From Pseudomonas pseudonitroreducens (lineage in GTDB: Bacteria; Pseudomonadota; Gammaproteobacteria; Pseudomonadales; Pseudomonadaceae): 64,000 bases of DNA. Positions within the stretch are counted from its first letter, which is position 1, and each line of letters opens with the position of its first letter. A model generated the notes under the pieces. That model made no database searches. It saw only the letters and a list, made by a program, of their open reading frames with translations, and had not been told where the DNA came from. The stretch lies in the NCBI RefSeq assembly GCF_021603645.1, contig NZ_BQHJ01000004.1, positions 186,001 to 250,000 of the forward strand, written 5' to 3'. A program made the translations under genes and the position numbers. Below, one piece after another: positions 47,827-58,305 of this stretch.

Positions 47827-48993
47827 TCAGGCCTGCGCCATTTCCCGCCGCCCCGCCCAGAGCACCACCAGCGCCACCAGCAACACCGGCCACACCAGCA
47901 GATTGACCGCGCTCCAGCCGACGCTGCTGATCAGCGCGCCGGAGCTGAACGACATCAACGCCGCCAGGCTGCCATTACCCAGTTCCATCAGGCCCTGCGC
48001 GTGCCCGCGCTCCTGCGGTGAATGACCCAGGGCGAGCAGTGTGGTACCGGCCACCAGCATCAGGTTCCAGCCCATGCCCAACAGCAGCGAGCTGACCAGG
48101 AACTGCGCGACGCTCTGCCCACTCAACGCCACCGCCGCGCTTACCGCCAGCAATGCCATGCCGATCCAGGCCACGCGGCGGCCGCCGAGGCGGTCCACCA
48201 GCGGGCCGGCGACGAAGGCGGGGAGGAACATGCCCAGCACGTGCCACTGGATCACGCTCACCGAGCGCTCCAGCGGCAGCCCGCAGAAGCTCATGGCCAG
48301 TGGCGTGGCGTTCATGATCAGGATCATCAGCCCGTGGCCGGCGGCGGTGCAGGCCATGGCCGCGCGGACCGGCGGACGGGACAGCAGCTCGCGCATCACC
48401 TTCCAGCCGCCGCTGGATGGCGCGGGCGCTGCGCCTTCCGGCAGGCGGCTGAGCACTGCGATGGCAACCAGTGCCAGCGCGGCAATCGCCAGGTAGGAGC
48501 CGACGAAGGGCGCAGGCAGGGCGCTGCGCGACCACAGTGCCAGGCTCGGCGCGAGCACTGCCGCCAGTACACCGCCGCCGATCACGTAGGCGGTGGCGCG
48601 GCCCTTGTGCGCCTCATCCACCGCTTCCAGCGCGGCGAAGCGGTAGTACATCGCTGACGCCTGGTAGGCGCCGATGGGCAGGGCACCGAGGCAGAACAGC
48701 AGGAAATCCGCCAGCCACACGCCCAGCGCACAGAGCAGGCCACCCAATACCCCGCAGGCGGCGCCGATCAGCAAGCCGCGTCGCCGTCCATGGCGTTGCA
48801 TGAACAGCGACAAGGGTTGCACCGCCAGCAGGTTGCCCAGCACCAGGACTGCCAGCGGCAGCGTCGCCAGGCCGTTGATCGGCGTGAGCTGCGCGCCGAC
48901 CAGCGAAGTGAGGGTGATGCCGATCAGCGAGCAGGACCAGTACAGCGCCTGGCTGCTGAACAGCAGGCGGATCGCCGGAGTGCGCAGCAGCAT
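47827..48993 (-). CDS. MFS transporter
   Basis: 388 residues, 12 hydrophobic helices. An MFS loop 2-3 pattern (LFMQRHGRRRGLL) is visible and a mid-loop VDRLGGRRVAW. Probably an inner-membrane exporter or uptake carrier; substrate unknown. Next to a DUF1272 gene in one minus-strand unit (9-base gap). PA1848 position in PAO1 (recalled). Confidence 0.87.
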   Translation of the reverse strand: MLLRTPAIRLLFSSQALYWSCSLIGITLTSLVGAQLTPINGLATLPLAVLVLGNLLAVQPLSLFMQRHGRRRGLLIGAACGVLGGLLCALGVWLADFLLFCLGALPIGAYQASAMYYRFAALEAVDEAHKGRATAYVIGGGVLAAVLAPSLALWSRSALPAPFVGSYLAIAALALVAIAVLSRLPEGAAPAPSSGGWKVMRELLSRPPVRAAMACTAAGHGLMILIMNATPLAMSFCGLPLERSVSVIQWHVLGMFLPAFVAGPLVDRLGGRRVAWIGMALLAVSAAVALSGQSVAQFLVSSLLLGMGWNLMLVAGTTLLALGHSPQERGHAQGLMELGNGSLAALMSFSSGALISSVGWSAVNLLVWPVLLVALVVLWAGRREMAQA

Positions 48994-49002
48994 GCTCCGC
49001 CC

Positions 49003-49245
49003 TCAGCCCTGGCAGCCCGCAGGCTTGAGTACGCGCTGGGTCGAGGCCGGGTTGGCCGCCAGCTTCTCCAGCGGCCGGCGCGGGCGCGGCAGCAGTTCGC
49101 CGCCGCAGTTCGGGCACTGCCCGTGCAGCACCTGCTCGGCGCAGTCGGTGCAGAAGGTGCATTCGAAGCTGCAGATGCGTGCGTCGGCGCTGTCGCCGGG
49201 GAGGTCGCGGTCGCAGCATTCGCAGCCGGGGCGGAGTTCGAGCAT
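49003..49245 (-). CDS. DUF1272 zinc-ribbon protein
   Basis: 80 residues with the DUF1272 cysteine pattern: GCECCDRDLPGD, FECTFCTDCAE and GQCPNCGGEL, consistent with two zinc sites. Small cytosolic protein of unknown role. Upstream of and co-oriented with the MFS gene. Confidence 0.92.
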   Translation of the reverse strand: MLELRPGCECCDRDLPGDSADARICSFECTFCTDCAEQVLHGQCPNCGGELLPRPRRPLEKLAANPASTQRVLKPAGCQG

Positions 49246-49272
49246 GGCAAAGTCCTTTGCTGTGGATTGAAG

Positions 49273-50277
49273 TCAGTGCAACTGGCCGAAGCGCTCGGCG
49301 TACTCCTGCGGGCTGATCGCCAGGTGCTTGTGGAAGGTACGGCGCAGGTTCTCCGGGTGGCCGAAGCCGCACAGCCGCGACACCGTACTGATCGACGCCT
49401 GGGCGTCCTGCAGCAGCGCGCGGGCAGCCTCCAGGCGTACCCGTTCGACGTAGCGGCCGGGGCCCATGCCCAGTTCGTTGATGAACACTCGCGAGAGCGT
49501 GCGCGGGCTCATGCAGGCCTGCCCGGCCAGGGCTTCCAGCGACAGGTCGCTGCCCAGGTTGGCCGGGATCCATTCCAGCAGCGCGGCCAGGCGCGGCGTG
49601 CGGCTGGGTTCCGGAGTCAGCCAGTGGCTGAACTGCGCCTGGCCGCCGGGGCGCTTGAGGAACATCACCAGGCGCCGCGCCACCGCCAGGGCCAGTGCGC
49701 GACCGAGGTCGGCCTCCACCAGCGCCAGGGCAAGGTCGATACCGGCGGTGACGCCTGCGGAAGTGAACACGTGGTCGTCGCCATCGCGGCGTTGCGGATC
49801 GTAGGTGTGCAGGCGGTCACCCTGGACCAGGACTTCCGGGAAACCGGCGCACAGTTCATCGACATCCGCCCAGTGCGTGGTGGCCGGGCGGCCATTCAGC
49901 ACCCCGGCGGCGGCGAGGATCAGCGCCCCGGAACACACCGAGCCGAGCCGACGCACCTGGGGTTCCGCAGCCGCCAGCCAGTGCAGCAGGTCGGTGTTTT
50001 CGCATTGCCTGGGGACGCCCAGCCCACCGGGCACCAGCAGCGTATCCAGGCTGGCGGGATCGACTTCACGCCAGGCCTGGTCGGCGCAGATCCGTATGCC
50101 GGCGGAGGTCGCTACAGGCCCGGGCTGTTCACCCAGCACCAGCAGTTCGTAGACCGGCGCCAGGCCCTGGCGCTGGCGTTCGACGTTGGCGGAAGCGAAC
50201 ACCTGCAGTGGCCCGGTGATGTCCAGGCTCATGACGTCGGGATAGAGCAGGCAGGCGATGCGGCGCGGCGAATCCAT
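49273..50277 (-). CDS. GlxA-type AraC family regulator (DJ-1/PfpI fusion)
   Basis: 334 residues. N-terminal DJ-1/PfpI domain (IACLLYPDVMSLDITGPLQVF; nucleophile region GSVCSGALILA) and C-terminal AraC HTH pair (LSLEALAGQACMSPRTLSRVF; DAQASISTVSRLCGFGHPENLRR). The family senses small nitrogenous or aldehyde compounds and activates nearby genes. It is the first gene of the unit with DUF1272 and MFS, which may be its targets. Confidence 0.93.
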   Translation of the reverse strand: MDSPRRIACLLYPDVMSLDITGPLQVFASANVERQRQGLAPVYELLVLGEQPGPVATSAGIRICADQAWREVDPASLDTLLVPGGLGVPRQCENTDLLHWLAAAEPQVRRLGSVCSGALILAAAGVLNGRPATTHWADVDELCAGFPEVLVQGDRLHTYDPQRRDGDDHVFTSAGVTAGIDLALALVEADLGRALALAVARRLVMFLKRPGGQAQFSHWLTPEPSRTPRLAALLEWIPANLGSDLSLEALAGQACMSPRTLSRVFINELGMGPGRYVERVRLEAARALLQDAQASISTVSRLCGFGHPENLRRTFHKHLAISPQEYAERFGQLH

Positions 50278-50580
50278 GGCGGGCCTCGTTCATTGGATGC
50301 CACGAGTGTGGCGATGACCGATGCTGGCGGCAACGTCAGTCAGCCCACGAATCTTGCCAAACTCTCGACCCGTACCCGGCGAGCGGCGCAAGCGCGATCA
50401 GTGACTGCGGCATGAGGGCGCCCAGGCCGGGCCGCGTCATGGCGCCGAAGCGGCGCCTGCGAGCTCACACGGGCGTGCGGTTGCGCTGAGCGGGTAGAGC
50501 GAGGCCGTAGCCTGCCGGGCAAACACCCGGAGCCGCTGGGCGGCCCCAGGAAGGATCGGCCTCGGCACCGGAGATGCTTT
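50278..50580. other. Intergenic stretch, no gene seen
   Basis: About 300 bases between the GlxA-like regulator start and the DUF4256 stop. Only small GC-rich hairpins are visible (for example CCGGG-CAAACA-CCCGG near 50520); no tRNA, repeat family member or credible ORF recognised. Confidence 0.5.
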
Positions 50581-51126
50581 TCAGACCTTCAGCACCCCGC
50601 GAAACCCGCGTGCGGCGTAATACGATTGCACGCCATTGTGGTAGGTGAAGACCCGCTCGTAGCGGCGGTCGCCGAACAGCGCGCCGTCCAGCTTGCGCAT
50701 GGAGCCGGGCGTGCGCAGCCAACTTGAAGTCTTCTGGTCGAAGCTGCCCAGCTCCTGCAATTGGCGGTACTGCGCCTCGTCGAGCAGCTCGATGCCGATC
50801 TGCGCGGCCAGCTCGGTGGCGCAGCCGACGGGCTTGTCCTTCTTGCGCGCATCCAGTGCTTCGCGGTCGTAGCAGAGGCTGCGGCGGCCGGCGGGGGTCT
50901 CAGCGGAGCAATCGAAGAACAGCAGGGCGCCGCTGGCGCTTTCGCGACCGACCACGTCGGGCTCGCCGCCGGTTTCCTCCATCTGCTGCAGCGCCTTGAG
51001 CTTGGCCGGGGCAGCTTCCAGGCGCGCCTCAACGTCCGCCCAGGCGATGCCCTGGTGGCGTTCCGGATGCTGCTCGAAACGGGCCTGTAGTGTCGCCAGC
51101 AGGGCGTCGCGTTGCTTCGCATTCAT
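50581..51126 (-). CDS. DUF4256 family protein
   Basis: 181 residues. The family pattern is clear: ALQQMEETGGEPDVV, FFDCSAETPAGRRSLCYDREAL, then TSSWLRTPGSMRKLDGALFGDRRY and FTYHNGVQSYY. Cytosolic, function unknown. Not in the PAO1 syntenic block as I remember it. Convergent or co-oriented neighbours give no clue. Confidence 0.9.
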   Translation of the reverse strand: MNAKQRDALLATLQARFEQHPERHQGIAWADVEARLEAAPAKLKALQQMEETGGEPDVVGRESASGALLFFDCSAETPAGRRSLCYDREALDARKKDKPVGCATELAAQIGIELLDEAQYRQLQELGSFDQKTSSWLRTPGSMRKLDGALFGDRRYERVFTYHNGVQSYYAARGFRGVLKV

Positions 51127-51189
51127 CTTGCTTACTCTCGGCAGGGGGTGAAGGTCAGAGAGTAAAGCAGGATTTGCGCAGCCTGCGGT

Positions 51190-52191
51190 TCAGCCGGCGT
51201 CGGCCCAGCGCTCGCGCACGACGAGGATATCGGGCAGGCAGCCGAGGAACAGCTCCACCAACTGCGGATCGAATTGGCCGCCTTTCTCCCGGCGCAGCAG
51301 TTCCAGCGCTTCCTCGATGCTCCAGGCCGGCTTGTACGGGCGCACGCTGGTCAGCGCATCGAACACGTCGGCGATGGCAACGATGCGGCCTTCCAGCGGG
51401 ATTTCCTCACCGCGCAGGGCATTGGGGTAGCCGGTGCCATCCCAGCGTTCGTGGTGGGTGAGGGCGATGCTGCGGGCCAGGGTGAGCAGGCTGGAGTCGT
51501 GTTCGCCGATGATCCGCGCGCCGATCTCCGGGTGCTGGCGCATCACCGCCCATTCCTGCTCGTCGAGGCGGCCGGGTTTCTGCAGGATGGCATCGGGAAT
51601 GCCGATCTTGCCCACGTCATGCATGGGGGCGGCGTTGAGCAGGTCGTCGGCGGCTTTCTCCGAGTAGCCGGCGGCGCGCGCCAGGATATGCGCGTAGTGG
51701 CTCATGCGAATGACGTGCAGGCCGGTCTCGTTGTCCTTGTACTCCGAGGCCTTGCCCAGGCGCTGGACGATCTGCAGGCGCGTCTCGCGCAACTCTTCCA
51801 CCCGTACCAGCGACAGATGGGTGCGCACACGGGCCTTGACGATGGGCGGGCTGACCGGCTTGGTGATGTAGTCCACGGCGCCGACCTCGAAGCCCCGCGC
51901 CTCGTCGGGCACATCGGCCAGCGCGGTGACGAAGATCACCGGAATGGCGCAGGTGGCCTGCTCGGCCTTGAGTCGCTGGCAGACTTCGAAGCCGGTCATG
52001 CCGGGCATCATCACATCCAGCAGGACCAGCTCCGGACGTTCGCGGTTGGCCAGTTCCAGCGCCTTCTCGCCGTCCTTGGCGAACAGCAGGCGGTAGTCGT
52101 CCTGCAGGATGTGGCGCAGCACCTGGAGGTTGGTGGCTTCGTCGTCCACCAGCAGCAGGCAGGGCCGATGATCTTGGGCGGTCAGGGTCAT
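51190..52191 (-). CDS. Response regulator with HD-GYP c-di-GMP phosphodiesterase domain
   Basis: 333 residues from ATG 52191 ([18 protein letters not shown]). Receiver domain with phospho-acceptor Asp59 ([13 protein letters not shown]), linker, then the HD-GYP domain with [13 protein letters not shown] and [14 protein letters not shown], the metal-binding and GYP motifs intact. Expected to hydrolyse c-di-GMP when phosphorylated. Its start overlaps the stop of the hybrid kinase gene (ATGA), so the two are a cognate pair. Confidence 0.94.
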   Translation of the reverse strand: MTLTAQDHRPCLLLVDDEATNLQVLRHILQDDYRLLFAKDGEKALELANRERPELVLLDVMMPGMTGFEVCQRLKAEQATCAIPVIFVTALADVPDEARGFEVGAVDYITKPVSPPIVKARVRTHLSLVRVEELRETRLQIVQRLGKASEYKDNETGLHVIRMSHYAHILARAAGYSEKAADDLLNAAPMHDVGKIGIPDAILQKPGRLDEQEWAVMRQHPEIGARIIGEHDSSLLTLARSIALTHHERWDGTGYPNALRGEEIPLEGRIVAIADVFDALTSVRPYKPAWSIEEALELLRREKGGQFDPQLVELFLGCLPDILVVRERWADAG

Positions 52192-55100
52192 GCTTGCTCC
52201 AGGCGGGCGTCGAGAGTCCGGACCCATTCCAGGGCCTGGTCGAAGTCGAAGTCGTCGATGGCATAGCGCAGGGCTTCGAAGGCCTCGCGGTGTTCGCCCT
52301 GGGCGGTACCCAGGCGCAGGCGCTCCAGCGCCTGGTCGTCGAGGCCACCACGGGAGAGCGCCAGTTGCAGGGCCTGCAATGCCGCGCGCAGGTCCTGCGA
52401 GGCGGCTTCGCCCACGGCCGAACCGACCGCTTCGGCGACGGCTTCCGGCACCACTGGCACCGATTCGCGGACCGTGGCGAACTCGGCGCGGACCCGCTGC
52501 AGCGTGGAGACCAGTTGTTCGGCCGGGCCATGCTCGGCGGCGCCCTCCAGCGCACCGATGGCGCCGGCCAGGCGCGGCAGGGCGAGGTTGGCGGCGGCGC
52601 CGCGCAAGCGGTGGGCGAGGGCGCTGATGCTGGCGCGATCGCCTTGGTTCACCGCGCTTTCCAGGGTGGCCAGACTGCTTTCCTGCTCGTCGAGGAAGCG
52701 TACGATGGCCCGCGCCATGGGCAGCGGGCCGCCCCAGAGATGTGCGCCGGCGGCCCAGTCCAGGGTCGCCAGCGGCGCTGGCTCGGCGGTTGGCGTGCGG
52801 CGCACGCTGGGCGCGGCGCCCAGCAACCGGGCGATTTCGTCGAGCAGGCCGGCAAGCTCGAGCGGCTTGCTGGCGAAACCGTTCATGCCGGCGTCCAGGG
52901 CGTTCTGCCGGTCGCGGTCGAGCACGCTGGCGGTGAGGGCGATGATCGGCACGGCCTGCACGCCGCGCTGCTGCTCGCTGGTACGGATGCGCCGGGTAGC
53001 TTCCAGGCCGTCCATGCCGGGCATCTGCACGTCCATCAGGACCAGGTCGAAGTCCTGCTCGCTGTAGGCGTCAACGGCGGCCTGGCCGTCGCCAACGCTG
53101 TGCGGATGGTGGCCCAGGCGGCGCAGGTTCAACTCCAGCAGCTCGACGTTCTGCGGTACGTCGTCGGCTATCAGGATGCGCAGTGGTGGCAGGCTCGGCG
53201 CGTGGCTGCGGGTTATCGGCTGCACGCTGCGGCCGGCCGGCAATGGCAGGTCGACGGTGAACACGCTGCCGCGGCCGACCTGGCTTTCCACGGTGATGCG
53301 GCCGCCCATCAGCTCCACCAGCTGGCGCGAGATGGTAGTGCCCAGCCCGGTGCCGCCGAAGCGCCGGCTCATGGAGGCGTCGGCCTGGGCGAAGGGGTCG
53401 AAGATGCGCTCCAGACGGTCGGCGGCGATGCCGATACCGGTATCGCGGATGGCCAGGCGCAGGGCACCCGGTTCGCCGCTGATGACCAGCCGCACTTCGC
53501 CGCGCTCGGTGAACTTCACCGCGTTGCCCAGCAGGTTGGTCAACACCTGCTGCAGGCGCAGCGGGTCGCCCTGGAAGTACTCGCCGGCGCGCTGGCCGTA
53601 GTCGATCTGCAGGCTCAGGCCCTTGCGCTCGGCGGACAGCCGCAGCGCCGCGCAGACCTGCTCGCACAGCTCCGGCAGGGAGAAGTCGAGGGCCTCCAGT
53701 TCGATGGCGCCGCGGTCCAGCTTGGCGGTGTCGAGGATGTCGTTGAGCAGGCCCAGCAGCGAGCGCGAGGCGTTCTGCACGGTGTTCAGGTAGCGCCGCT
53801 GGTTCTCTTCCAGCGGCGAATCCAGCAGCAGTTCGGTGAAGCCCATGATGGCGTTCATCGGCGTGCGGATTTCGTGGCTCATGTTCGCCAGGAAGCTGCT
53901 GCGTGCAGCGGCGGCCTGCTCGGCGCGGTCGCGAGCGCTGCGCAGTTCCTGTTCCATGACCCGGCGCGGGGTGAGGTCGGTGGCAAGCTTCACCACCTTC
54001 ACCGGCTTGCCGTCGAAATCGAGGATCGGGTTGTAGGTGGCGTGGATCCACACTTCGCGACCGTCCTTGGCCAGGCGGCGGTACTCGCCGGCGCTGTACT
54101 CGCCCTCGCGCAGCCCTTGCCAGAACGCCTGGTAGCGGGCGCTGGCGGCGATGTCCGGCGGGCAGAACAGGCTGTGGTGCTGGCCCAGCACCTCGGCCTC
54201 GGTATAGCCGAACAGCTCGAGGATGTTCTCGTTGGCGGCCAGCACACGTCCATCGAGGTCGAACTCGATCAGCGCCATGGCACGGCCGATGGCGGTGACC
54301 TTGCCTTCGTACTCGTTGCTCAGCAGCTTGGTTTCGGTCTGGTCGAGCAGCACGCCGTCGATCCACTGGGGATTGCCGGCGTCGTCGTAGCAGGCGCTGC
54401 CGCCTTCCCAGATCCAGCGTTCGGTGCCGCTGCGGTCGAACAGCCGGTATTCGACGACGTAGCTGCGGCGCTCGGCGATGGCGCGGCGGACTTCCTCGTT
54501 CACCGCTTGCTGGTCGTCGGGGTGGTAGAGCTGGCCGAAGGCGATGCGCCGGGCGCTGAAGTCCTGCGCCGACCAGCCGGTCACGGCCTCCACCGCATCG
54601 CTGACGAACAGGGTGCTCCAGGCCTCGTCCGGGAGGACGCGGAAGGCGATGCCGGGCATGTTGCGGATCAGCGAGCGGTACTGCTCCTCGCTGCTGCGCA
54701 GGGCCTGCTCCATCACCCGGCGTTCGCTGATATCGGCGACGAACACGACGAACCAGGGCTTGCCGTTGTGATCGGTGACGCCGAGGCTGACGCGCACCGG
54801 GATTTCCCGGCCGTCGCGGGTCAGGCCTTCCAGTTCCAGTTCGGAGTTGCTGAACTGGCGCTTGCCGCTGCTCTTGTAGTTCTCCAACGCCATGCGGAAC
54901 TGATGGCCGTAAGCCTCGTTCAGTAGCACCTGCATGGGCTGGCCGACCAACTCGTGCGGGTGCCAGCCGAACAGGCGCAGCACGGCGTGGTTGACCGAGC
55001 GGATCACGCCGCTGTGGTCGATGGTGAGGATGGCCTCGACGGCGGCGTCGAGCAGCGAATCCAGGTGCTTGCGCCGGCGCTGCAGTTCCTGGAACAGCTG

Positions 55101-55871
55101 GCGGTAGCGCAGCAGGCCGTTCACCGCGGCGACGCAGATGCTCAAACTGATGGTGGCCATGGAGATCGCCATGGCGAGGTAGAAGCTGCCTTGCACGCCT
55201 TGCGGCACGCCGAACTCCTCCCGCCCGACGAAGCGCGCCGCGGCCATGCCGGTGTAGTGCATGCCGGCGATCGCCAGCCCCATGACCACGCCGCTGGCCA
55301 GGATTGCCAGGTTCGGCCGCATCCGCCCGCGCAGGCCGAAACGCACCCACAGGGCGATCACCGCCAGCACCACGGCGACCAGGATCGATAGCGCGAACAT
55401 CCAGGGGTTGTAGCGCAGCAGCGGGGCCATCTGCATGGCTGCCATGCCGCTGTAGTGCATGGCGCCGATACCGGCGCCGACCAGCACGCCGCCGCCGATG
55501 AATTGCAGTTTGCTGACGTTGCGCTGGGCCAGCAGGTTGAGCGCGATCCATGAGGCGAACAGGCTCGGCAGGCCGGAAAGCAAAGTGATCAGCGGGTCAT
55601 AGCGCACTGCCGCGCAAAGCTGGAAGGACAGCATGCCGATGAAGTGCATCGCCCACACGCCGCCGCCCAGCGCCACCGCGCCGGTACCGAGGGCGAGTTG
55701 CCGGTAGAACGGGCTGCGAGCCAGCCGCGCAACGCCCGACAACTGCAGGGCCATGGCCGAGGTGAAGATCGCAATGAGGATGGAGAGCAGCACCAGCGCC
55801 GTGTTGTGCTCGCCGAAAACCAGCAGCGAAGGGGTATCGCCGCTGTAGAAATATCGCTGCAGATCGAGCAT
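52188..55871 (-). CDS. Hybrid sensor histidine kinase with MHYT sensor, three PAS, REC and Hpt
   Basis: 1227 residues. N-terminal seven-helix MHYT domain (about 10-250) with MHFIGM, MHYSGMA and MHYTGMA, proposed to sense O2, CO or NO through copper. Three PAS domains (about 265-385, 390-510, 520-640), HisKA with His666 ([10 protein letters not shown]), HATPase ([18 protein letters not shown]), receiver with Asp947 ([10 protein letters not shown]) and Hpt with His1087 ([11 protein letters not shown]). A complete phosphorelay feeding the HD-GYP regulator encoded downstream. Confidence 0.94.
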   Translation of the reverse strand: MLDLQRYFYSGDTPSLLVFGEHNTALVLLSILIAIFTSAMALQLSGVARLARSPFYRQLALGTGAVALGGGVWAMHFIGMLSFQLCAAVRYDPLITLLSGLPSLFASWIALNLLAQRNVSKLQFIGGGVLVGAGIGAMHYSGMAAMQMAPLLRYNPWMFALSILVAVVLAVIALWVRFGLRGRMRPNLAILASGVVMGLAIAGMHYTGMAAARFVGREEFGVPQGVQGSFYLAMAISMATISLSICVAAVNGLLRYRQLFQELQRRRKHLDSLLDAAVEAILTIDHSGVIRSVNHAVLRLFGWHPHELVGQPMQVLLNEAYGHQFRMALENYKSSGKRQFSNSELELEGLTRDGREIPVRVSLGVTDHNGKPWFVVFVADISERRVMEQALRSSEEQYRSLIRNMPGIAFRVLPDEAWSTLFVSDAVEAVTGWSAQDFSARRIAFGQLYHPDDQQAVNEEVRRAIAERRSYVVEYRLFDRSGTERWIWEGGSACYDDAGNPQWIDGVLLDQTETKLLSNEYEGKVTAIGRAMALIEFDLDGRVLAANENILELFGYTEAEVLGQHHSLFCPPDIAASARYQAFWQGLREGEYSAGEYRRLAKDGREVWIHATYNPILDFDGKPVKVVKLATDLTPRRVMEQELRSARDRAEQAAAARSSFLANMSHEIRTPMNAIMGFTELLLDSPLEENQRRYLNTVQNASRSLLGLLNDILDTAKLDRGAIELEALDFSLPELCEQVCAALRLSAERKGLSLQIDYGQRAGEYFQGDPLRLQQVLTNLLGNAVKFTERGEVRLVISGEPGALRLAIRDTGIGIAADRLERIFDPFAQADASMSRRFGGTGLGTTISRQLVELMGGRITVESQVGRGSVFTVDLPLPAGRSVQPITRSHAPSLPPLRILIADDVPQNVELLELNLRRLGHHPHSVGDGQAAVDAYSEQDFDLVLMDVQMPGMDGLEATRRIRTSEQQRGVQAVPIIALTASVLDRDRQNALDAGMNGFASKPLELAGLLDEIARLLGAAPSVRRTPTAEPAPLATLDWAAGAHLWGGPLPMARAIVRFLDEQESSLATLESAVNQGDRASISALAHRLRGAAANLALPRLAGAIGALEGAAEHGPAEQLVSTLQRVRAEFATVRESVPVVPEAVAEAVGSAVGEAASQDLRAALQALQLALSRGGLDDQALERLRLGTAQGEHREAFEALRYAIDDFDFDQALEWVRTLDARLEQA

Positions 55872-56178
55872 TGAACGAAGACCGTACTGCGTGCCGAAGG
55901 CCCGGTGGAAGACGAGACTGAAGTGAGCAGAACACAGGATGGATGCAAATTGCCATCATTGTCGGTCGCTGTACCCGCGAAAACCGTGCCATGGCGGCGG
56001 AATCGGACGAGCGGGAGGCCAAGGTTCGGAATCGAAGCTGAAACGATGCAGCAGGAGCGGCGACCGATAACGCGCTATCGGCGGGTGAAGCGGGAAGTTG
56101 AGCGTTTGCCGACGGCTGGCAGCGCAAACGCAGAAGCCCGGCTTGGGGCCGGGCTTCTGTGTGGTACCTGTCTGTGGG
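55872..56178. other. Intergenic region with a strong hairpin
   Basis: No gene recognised. At 56132-56158 a stem AGAAGCCCGGC / GCCGGGCTTCT lies 20 bases past the stop of the 56179 gene and probably terminates it; it lacks a long T-run. Confidence 0.6.
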
Positions 56179-56448
56179 TCAGGCGGGCATGTGCCATTCC
56201 TGCAGGCGGTGGCCTTCGCGGTTCAGCTCGTCGCGGGCCTGGTTCAGCAGGCCTTCGAGCTGCTCCGGGTCGGAGTAGGCGGAGCTGGGAATGCGGGTGA
56301 GGCCCAGCAGACGGGTACCGGTGCGATCAAGGACGGACAGGTCGAGGCTGCCGTCGCCCCCTTGGTCAACCCAGGTCACACAATTGAAGGGTTGGAAGGC
56401 TCGTCCAGTGATCAGCAGAGCCTCGTTGAAACGAAGAGTCGCATGCAT
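56179..56448 (-). CDS. Small conserved hypothetical protein (89 aa)
   Basis: 89 residues starting MHATLRFNEALLITG; a longer upstream start lacks support. Contains AFQPFNCVTWVDQGGDGSLDLSVLDRTGTRLLG and ends RLQEWHMPA. No transmembrane segment or signal peptide. I do not recognise a named family. It stands alone between the hybrid kinase and lpd, with hairpins on both sides. Confidence 0.72.
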   Translation of the reverse strand: MHATLRFNEALLITGRAFQPFNCVTWVDQGGDGSLDLSVLDRTGTRLLGLTRIPSSAYSDPEQLEGLLNQARDELNREGHRLQEWHMPA

Positions 56449-56611
56449 GGTTGTGATCTCTCTGCGTGGTAATCCATTGCGAAGGTGGTGAAAGCGGGTC
56501 ATCCACTTTCGTGTTCGTTCACGCAATTGATGGTTTCAGAGTCGAAGAAAGTCACAGGGCATGTCGCGTTTGTACACAAAGTAGTCGCAAATTAATCCGA
56601 GTGAAACGCTG

Positions 56612-56634
56612 CAGGCCCCGCCAGCCGGGGCCTG
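56612..56634 (-). terminator. Hairpin downstream of lpd
   Basis: Perfect stem CAGGCCCC / GGGGCCTG, about 60 bases past the lpd stop. Confidence 0.5.
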
Positions 56635-56694
56635 TAGCGCTATGCAGGGTGCGCCATCGCGCCGCACGTACCGTTCGTCAGAAGTGACCGCCGG

Positions 56695-58095
56695 TCATGC
56701 CTGCATGGCCCAGCCATCCACGTTCATCGCCGCCTGACGCAGCGCCTCGGAACGCGTCGGGTGCGGGTGGCAGGTGCGCGCGATGTCCTCCGCGGCGCCG
56801 CGGAATTCCATGGCCACGCAATACTCCGCGATCATGTCGCCGACGTTCGGGCCGATCATGTGCACGCCGAGGATTTCGTCGCTGCGCTCGTCCGCCAGCA
56901 CCTTCACGAAGCCCTCGGTCTCGTGGTTGATCTTTGCCCGGCTGTTGGCGGTGAAGGGGAACTTGCCCACCTTGTAGGCGCGGCCCTCGGCCTTGAGCTG
57001 TTCCTCGGTCCTGCCCACGGTGGCCACTTCCGGATGGGTGTAGATCACACTGGGGATGACGTCGTAGTTCACTTCCCCGGCCTTGCCGGCAATCAGCTCG
57101 ACGCAGGCGATGGCCTCGTCCTCGGCCTTGTGCGCGAGCATCGGGCCGGAGGTCACGTCGCCGATCACCCAGATGCCCGGCACGCTGCTGCGGTGTTCGT
57201 GGTTTTCCAGCATGCCGCGCTTGTCGGTGCTCAGCCCCACGCTCTCCAGCCCGAGCCCCTGGGTGTAGGGACGGCGGCCGATGGCGAGCAGCACGTAATC
57301 CGCCTGGATCGACTCCGCCGCGCCGCCGGCGGCCGGCTCCACGCTCAGGGTCACCTGCTTGCCGCTGACCTTGGCCTGGGTGACCTTGGAGCCCAGCTTG
57401 AAGCTCATGCCCTGCTTGGTCAGGGCGCGCTGGAAGGTCCTGGCGGTTTCCAGGTCCATGCCGGGGCAGATGCGGTCCAGGTATTCGATCACCGTGACCT
57501 GCGAACCCAGGCGGCGCCAGACCGAGCCCAGTTCCAGGCCGATGACGCCGGCACCAATCACCACCAGGTGCTTGGGCACCTCGGGAATCGACAGCGCGCC
57601 GGTGGAGTCGAGGATGCGCTTGTTGTCGACCTCCACGCCCGGCAGCGGGGAGGGCTCGGAGCCGGTGGCGATGATGATGTCCTTGGCGGTCAGTGCAGTC
57701 TTGCTGCCGTCGGCGGCGGTCACATCGACCTTGCCCGGCCCGTCGATGCGGCCCCAGCCCTTCAACCAGTCCACCTTGTTCTTGCGGAAGAGGAATTCCA
57801 CGCCCTTGGTCAGCGCGGTCACGCTCTCGGCCTTCTGCTTCATCATCTGCGCCAGGTCCAGCTTGGGCTTGACCTGGATGCCGAGGTTGGCGAACTCGCC
57901 GCCGGCCGCCGCTTCGTACAGTTCCGACGCGTGCAGCAGCGCCTTGGACGGCATGCAGCCGACGTTCAGGCAGGTGCCGCCAAGGGTTTCACGGCCCTCC
58001 ACGCAGGCGACCTTGAGGCCCAGCTGGCCGGCGCGGATGGCCGCGTTGTAGCCGCCGGGGCCGCCGCCAATGACGATCACATCGTATGCGCTCAT
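56695..58095 (-). CDS. lpd3: Dihydrolipoyl dehydrogenase (Lpd3-like, stand-alone)
   Basis: 466-residue flavoenzyme reoxidising dihydrolipoyl groups with NAD+. FAD fold VIGGGPGGYNAAI, redox disulfide Cys42-Cys47 (GGTCLNVGCMPSK), NAD fold IGAGVIGLELGSVW, and the interface HPHPTRSEA with catalytic His445 and Glu450 (usual form HAHPTLSEA). No E1/E2 genes are adjacent; it resembles PAO1 PA4829 Lpd3 (recalled), so the PA1810-1850 synteny has ended here. Physiological partner unknown. Confidence 0.9.
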   Translation of the reverse strand: MSAYDVIVIGGGPGGYNAAIRAGQLGLKVACVEGRETLGGTCLNVGCMPSKALLHASELYEAAAGGEFANLGIQVKPKLDLAQMMKQKAESVTALTKGVEFLFRKNKVDWLKGWGRIDGPGKVDVTAADGSKTALTAKDIIIATGSEPSPLPGVEVDNKRILDSTGALSIPEVPKHLVVIGAGVIGLELGSVWRRLGSQVTVIEYLDRICPGMDLETARTFQRALTKQGMSFKLGSKVTQAKVSGKQVTLSVEPAAGGAAESIQADYVLLAIGRRPYTQGLGLESVGLSTDKRGMLENHEHRSSVPGIWVIGDVTSGPMLAHKAEDEAIACVELIAGKAGEVNYDVIPSVIYTHPEVATVGRTEEQLKAEGRAYKVGKFPFTANSRAKINHETEGFVKVLADERSDEILGVHMIGPNVGDMIAEYCVAMEFRGAAEDIARTCHPHPTRSEALRQAAMNVDGWAMQA

Positions 58096-58189
58096 GCAGT
58101 GCTCTCCGAGTTGGAAAAAGGGGTGAATCGAGGTTAGCCCGCGCTCGACGGATCACCAGCGCAGGGCCTGGGATAAGCGTTACTCGATT

Positions 58190-58209
58190 TATATTACGAA
58201 CATAATATA
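58190..58209. promoter_or_regulatory. Possible operator in the lpd / M14 divergent promoter
   Basis: Perfect AT-rich dyad TATATTA-CGAACA-TAATATA between the divergent genes; may overlap a -10 element. Cognate regulator unknown. Confidence 0.45.
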
Positions 58210-58305
58210 TGATTCTGCGCAAGTCACACAGACATGACAGACGCGCCGGGGAGGGCGAAAATGGAGGGCTTTGGCGCCTCAGGTTCGTGCGCCTACGGAG
58301 AATTC

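Noticed and set aside
50278-50580. Possible riboswitch near CCGGGCAAACACCCGG
   Set aside because: Superficial similarity only; the other GEMM blocks are missing.
52194-54926. Long frame antisense to the hybrid kinase
   Set aside because: Shadow ORF without domains.
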